A stretch of DNA of 15,125 bases from Planctomicrobium piriforme (GTDB lineage: Bacteria > Planctomycetota > Planctomycetia > Pirellulales > PNKZ01): contig CAMCTH010000034.1 in NCBI GenBank assembly GCA_945877965.1, positions 1 through 15,125 of the forward strand. Direction: 5' to 3'. The position numbers and the translations under genes were made by a program. A model generated the notes under the pieces. The model did no database searches and was not told where the DNA came from. It worked only from the letters and a program-made list of their open reading frames with translations. Position 1 is the stretch's first letter, and each line of letters opens with the position of its first letter. This document shows positions 14,784 to 15,125 of this stretch, one piece after another.

Positions 14784-15125
14784 ATGGACCGCAGAGCCTT
14801 TCTCGCCGCGGGGAGTTTTTGTTCCGCGCTCGCTTTCGCGCCGCGCATTCGAGCAGAATGGCAGCCGAGCGAACGTTATCCCGATCCGGCCGTGCGCGTG
14901 ATCGATCCGAGCTTCGCCAAGTACCGTTTGAATCTAGCGAAGGTCGAGAAGATCGCGTCGGGCATGCGTTGGTGCGAGGGGCCGGTCTGGTTCGGCGACG
15001 GTCGTTACTTGCTCTGGAGCGATATCCCGAACAACCGCCTGATGAAGTGGGACGAGGAAACCGGGGCCGTCGGCGTGTTTCGCAAACCGTCGAACAACTC
15101 GAACGGCAACACCCGCGATCGCCAA
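14784..15125 (+). CDS. SMP-30/gluconolactonase family protein, partial (N-terminus)
   Basis: The frame is open from ATG 14784 to the window edge, 114 codons, so the C-terminus is missing. An in-frame ATG at 14769 would add five residues, but the purine-rich GAAGAGTGGG just before 14784 favours the later one. The first residues, MDRRAFLAAG, have a twin-arginine-type motif and a short hydrophobic stretch, then processing near 24. The SMP-30/gluconolactonase/LRE beta-propeller begins with WCEGPVWFGDGRYLLWSD (63-80), in which E65 is the expected first metal ligand, followed by NNRLMKWD (83-90) and SNNSNGNTRDRQ (103-114), the conserved Asn-rich loop. Members hydrolyse sugar lactones in a divalent-cation-dependent way. 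Specificity cannot be read from this part. It follows the small secreted protein and may be co-transcribed with it. Confidence 0.93.
   Translation, partial: MDRRAFLAAGSFCSALAFAPRIRAEWQPSERYPDPAVRVIDPSFAKYRLNLAKVEKIASGMRWCEGPVWFGDGRYLLWSDIPNNRLMKWDEETGAVGVFRKPSNNSNGNTRDRQ

Noticed and set aside
1..15125. CRISPR array, toxin-antitoxin, phage, restriction or transposon genes
   Set aside because: No spaced direct repeats, transposase motifs, terminal inverted repeats or defence-type domains were seen anywhere in the window.

Overview
The window looks like chromosomal DNA of a planctomycete. It is GC-rich and encodes three DUF1501 proteins, one DUF1549/DUF1553 (planctomycete cytochrome-type) protein, many exported proteins with Tat or Sec signals, a ceramidase-like protein and an SMP-30/gluconolactonase. 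This gene mix is typical of Planctomycetia such as Pirellulales or Gemmatales; I cannot assign an order. No rRNA, tRNA, CRISPR array, IS element or phage gene was recognised.

Layout. (1) 1-866: an SDR-type NAD(P)-binding protein cut by the window edge (minus), divergent from a DUF1990 protein (plus). (2) 917-2423 (minus): a compact probable operon of S4 RNA-binding protein, small alpha/beta hydrolase and metallo-beta-lactamase-fold hydrolase, the last two joined by a 4-nt GTGA overlap. (3) 2662-7290 (minus): DUF1501 (B), then DUF1549/DUF1553, then DUF1501 (A), the last two only 10 nt apart. (4) 7767-10441 (plus): a secreted ceramidase-like protein without the usual serine, followed by a Tat-exported alpha/beta hydrolase. 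(5) 10661-13749 (minus): an M23 peptidase fused to PKD domains, then a third DUF1501 (C). (6) 14253-15125 (plus): a small secreted protein of unknown function and the start of a gluconolactonase-like protein.

How the genes may work together: most products from 2662 onward carry export signals, so the window is mainly an envelope/periplasmic hydrolase neighbourhood. DUF1501 belongs to the alkaline-phosphatase-like superfamily, and DUF1549/DUF1553 proteins carry a single CxxCH haem-type motif and recur beside DUF1501 genes in planctomycetes. The substrate of these sets is unknown. The exported esterase-like and lactonase-like genes fit carbohydrate or lipid turnover, but this is inference from context only.

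Nothing here proves a new defence or mobile system. The best leads are the recurrent DUF1501 module, the ceramidase-fold protein with an altered active site and shortened core, the variant metal motif of the MBL protein, and several perfect inverted repeats in the intergenic regions. Starts were often moved inward from the longest ORF because a Shine-Dalgarno sequence and a signal peptide or conserved N-terminus support the internal codon.
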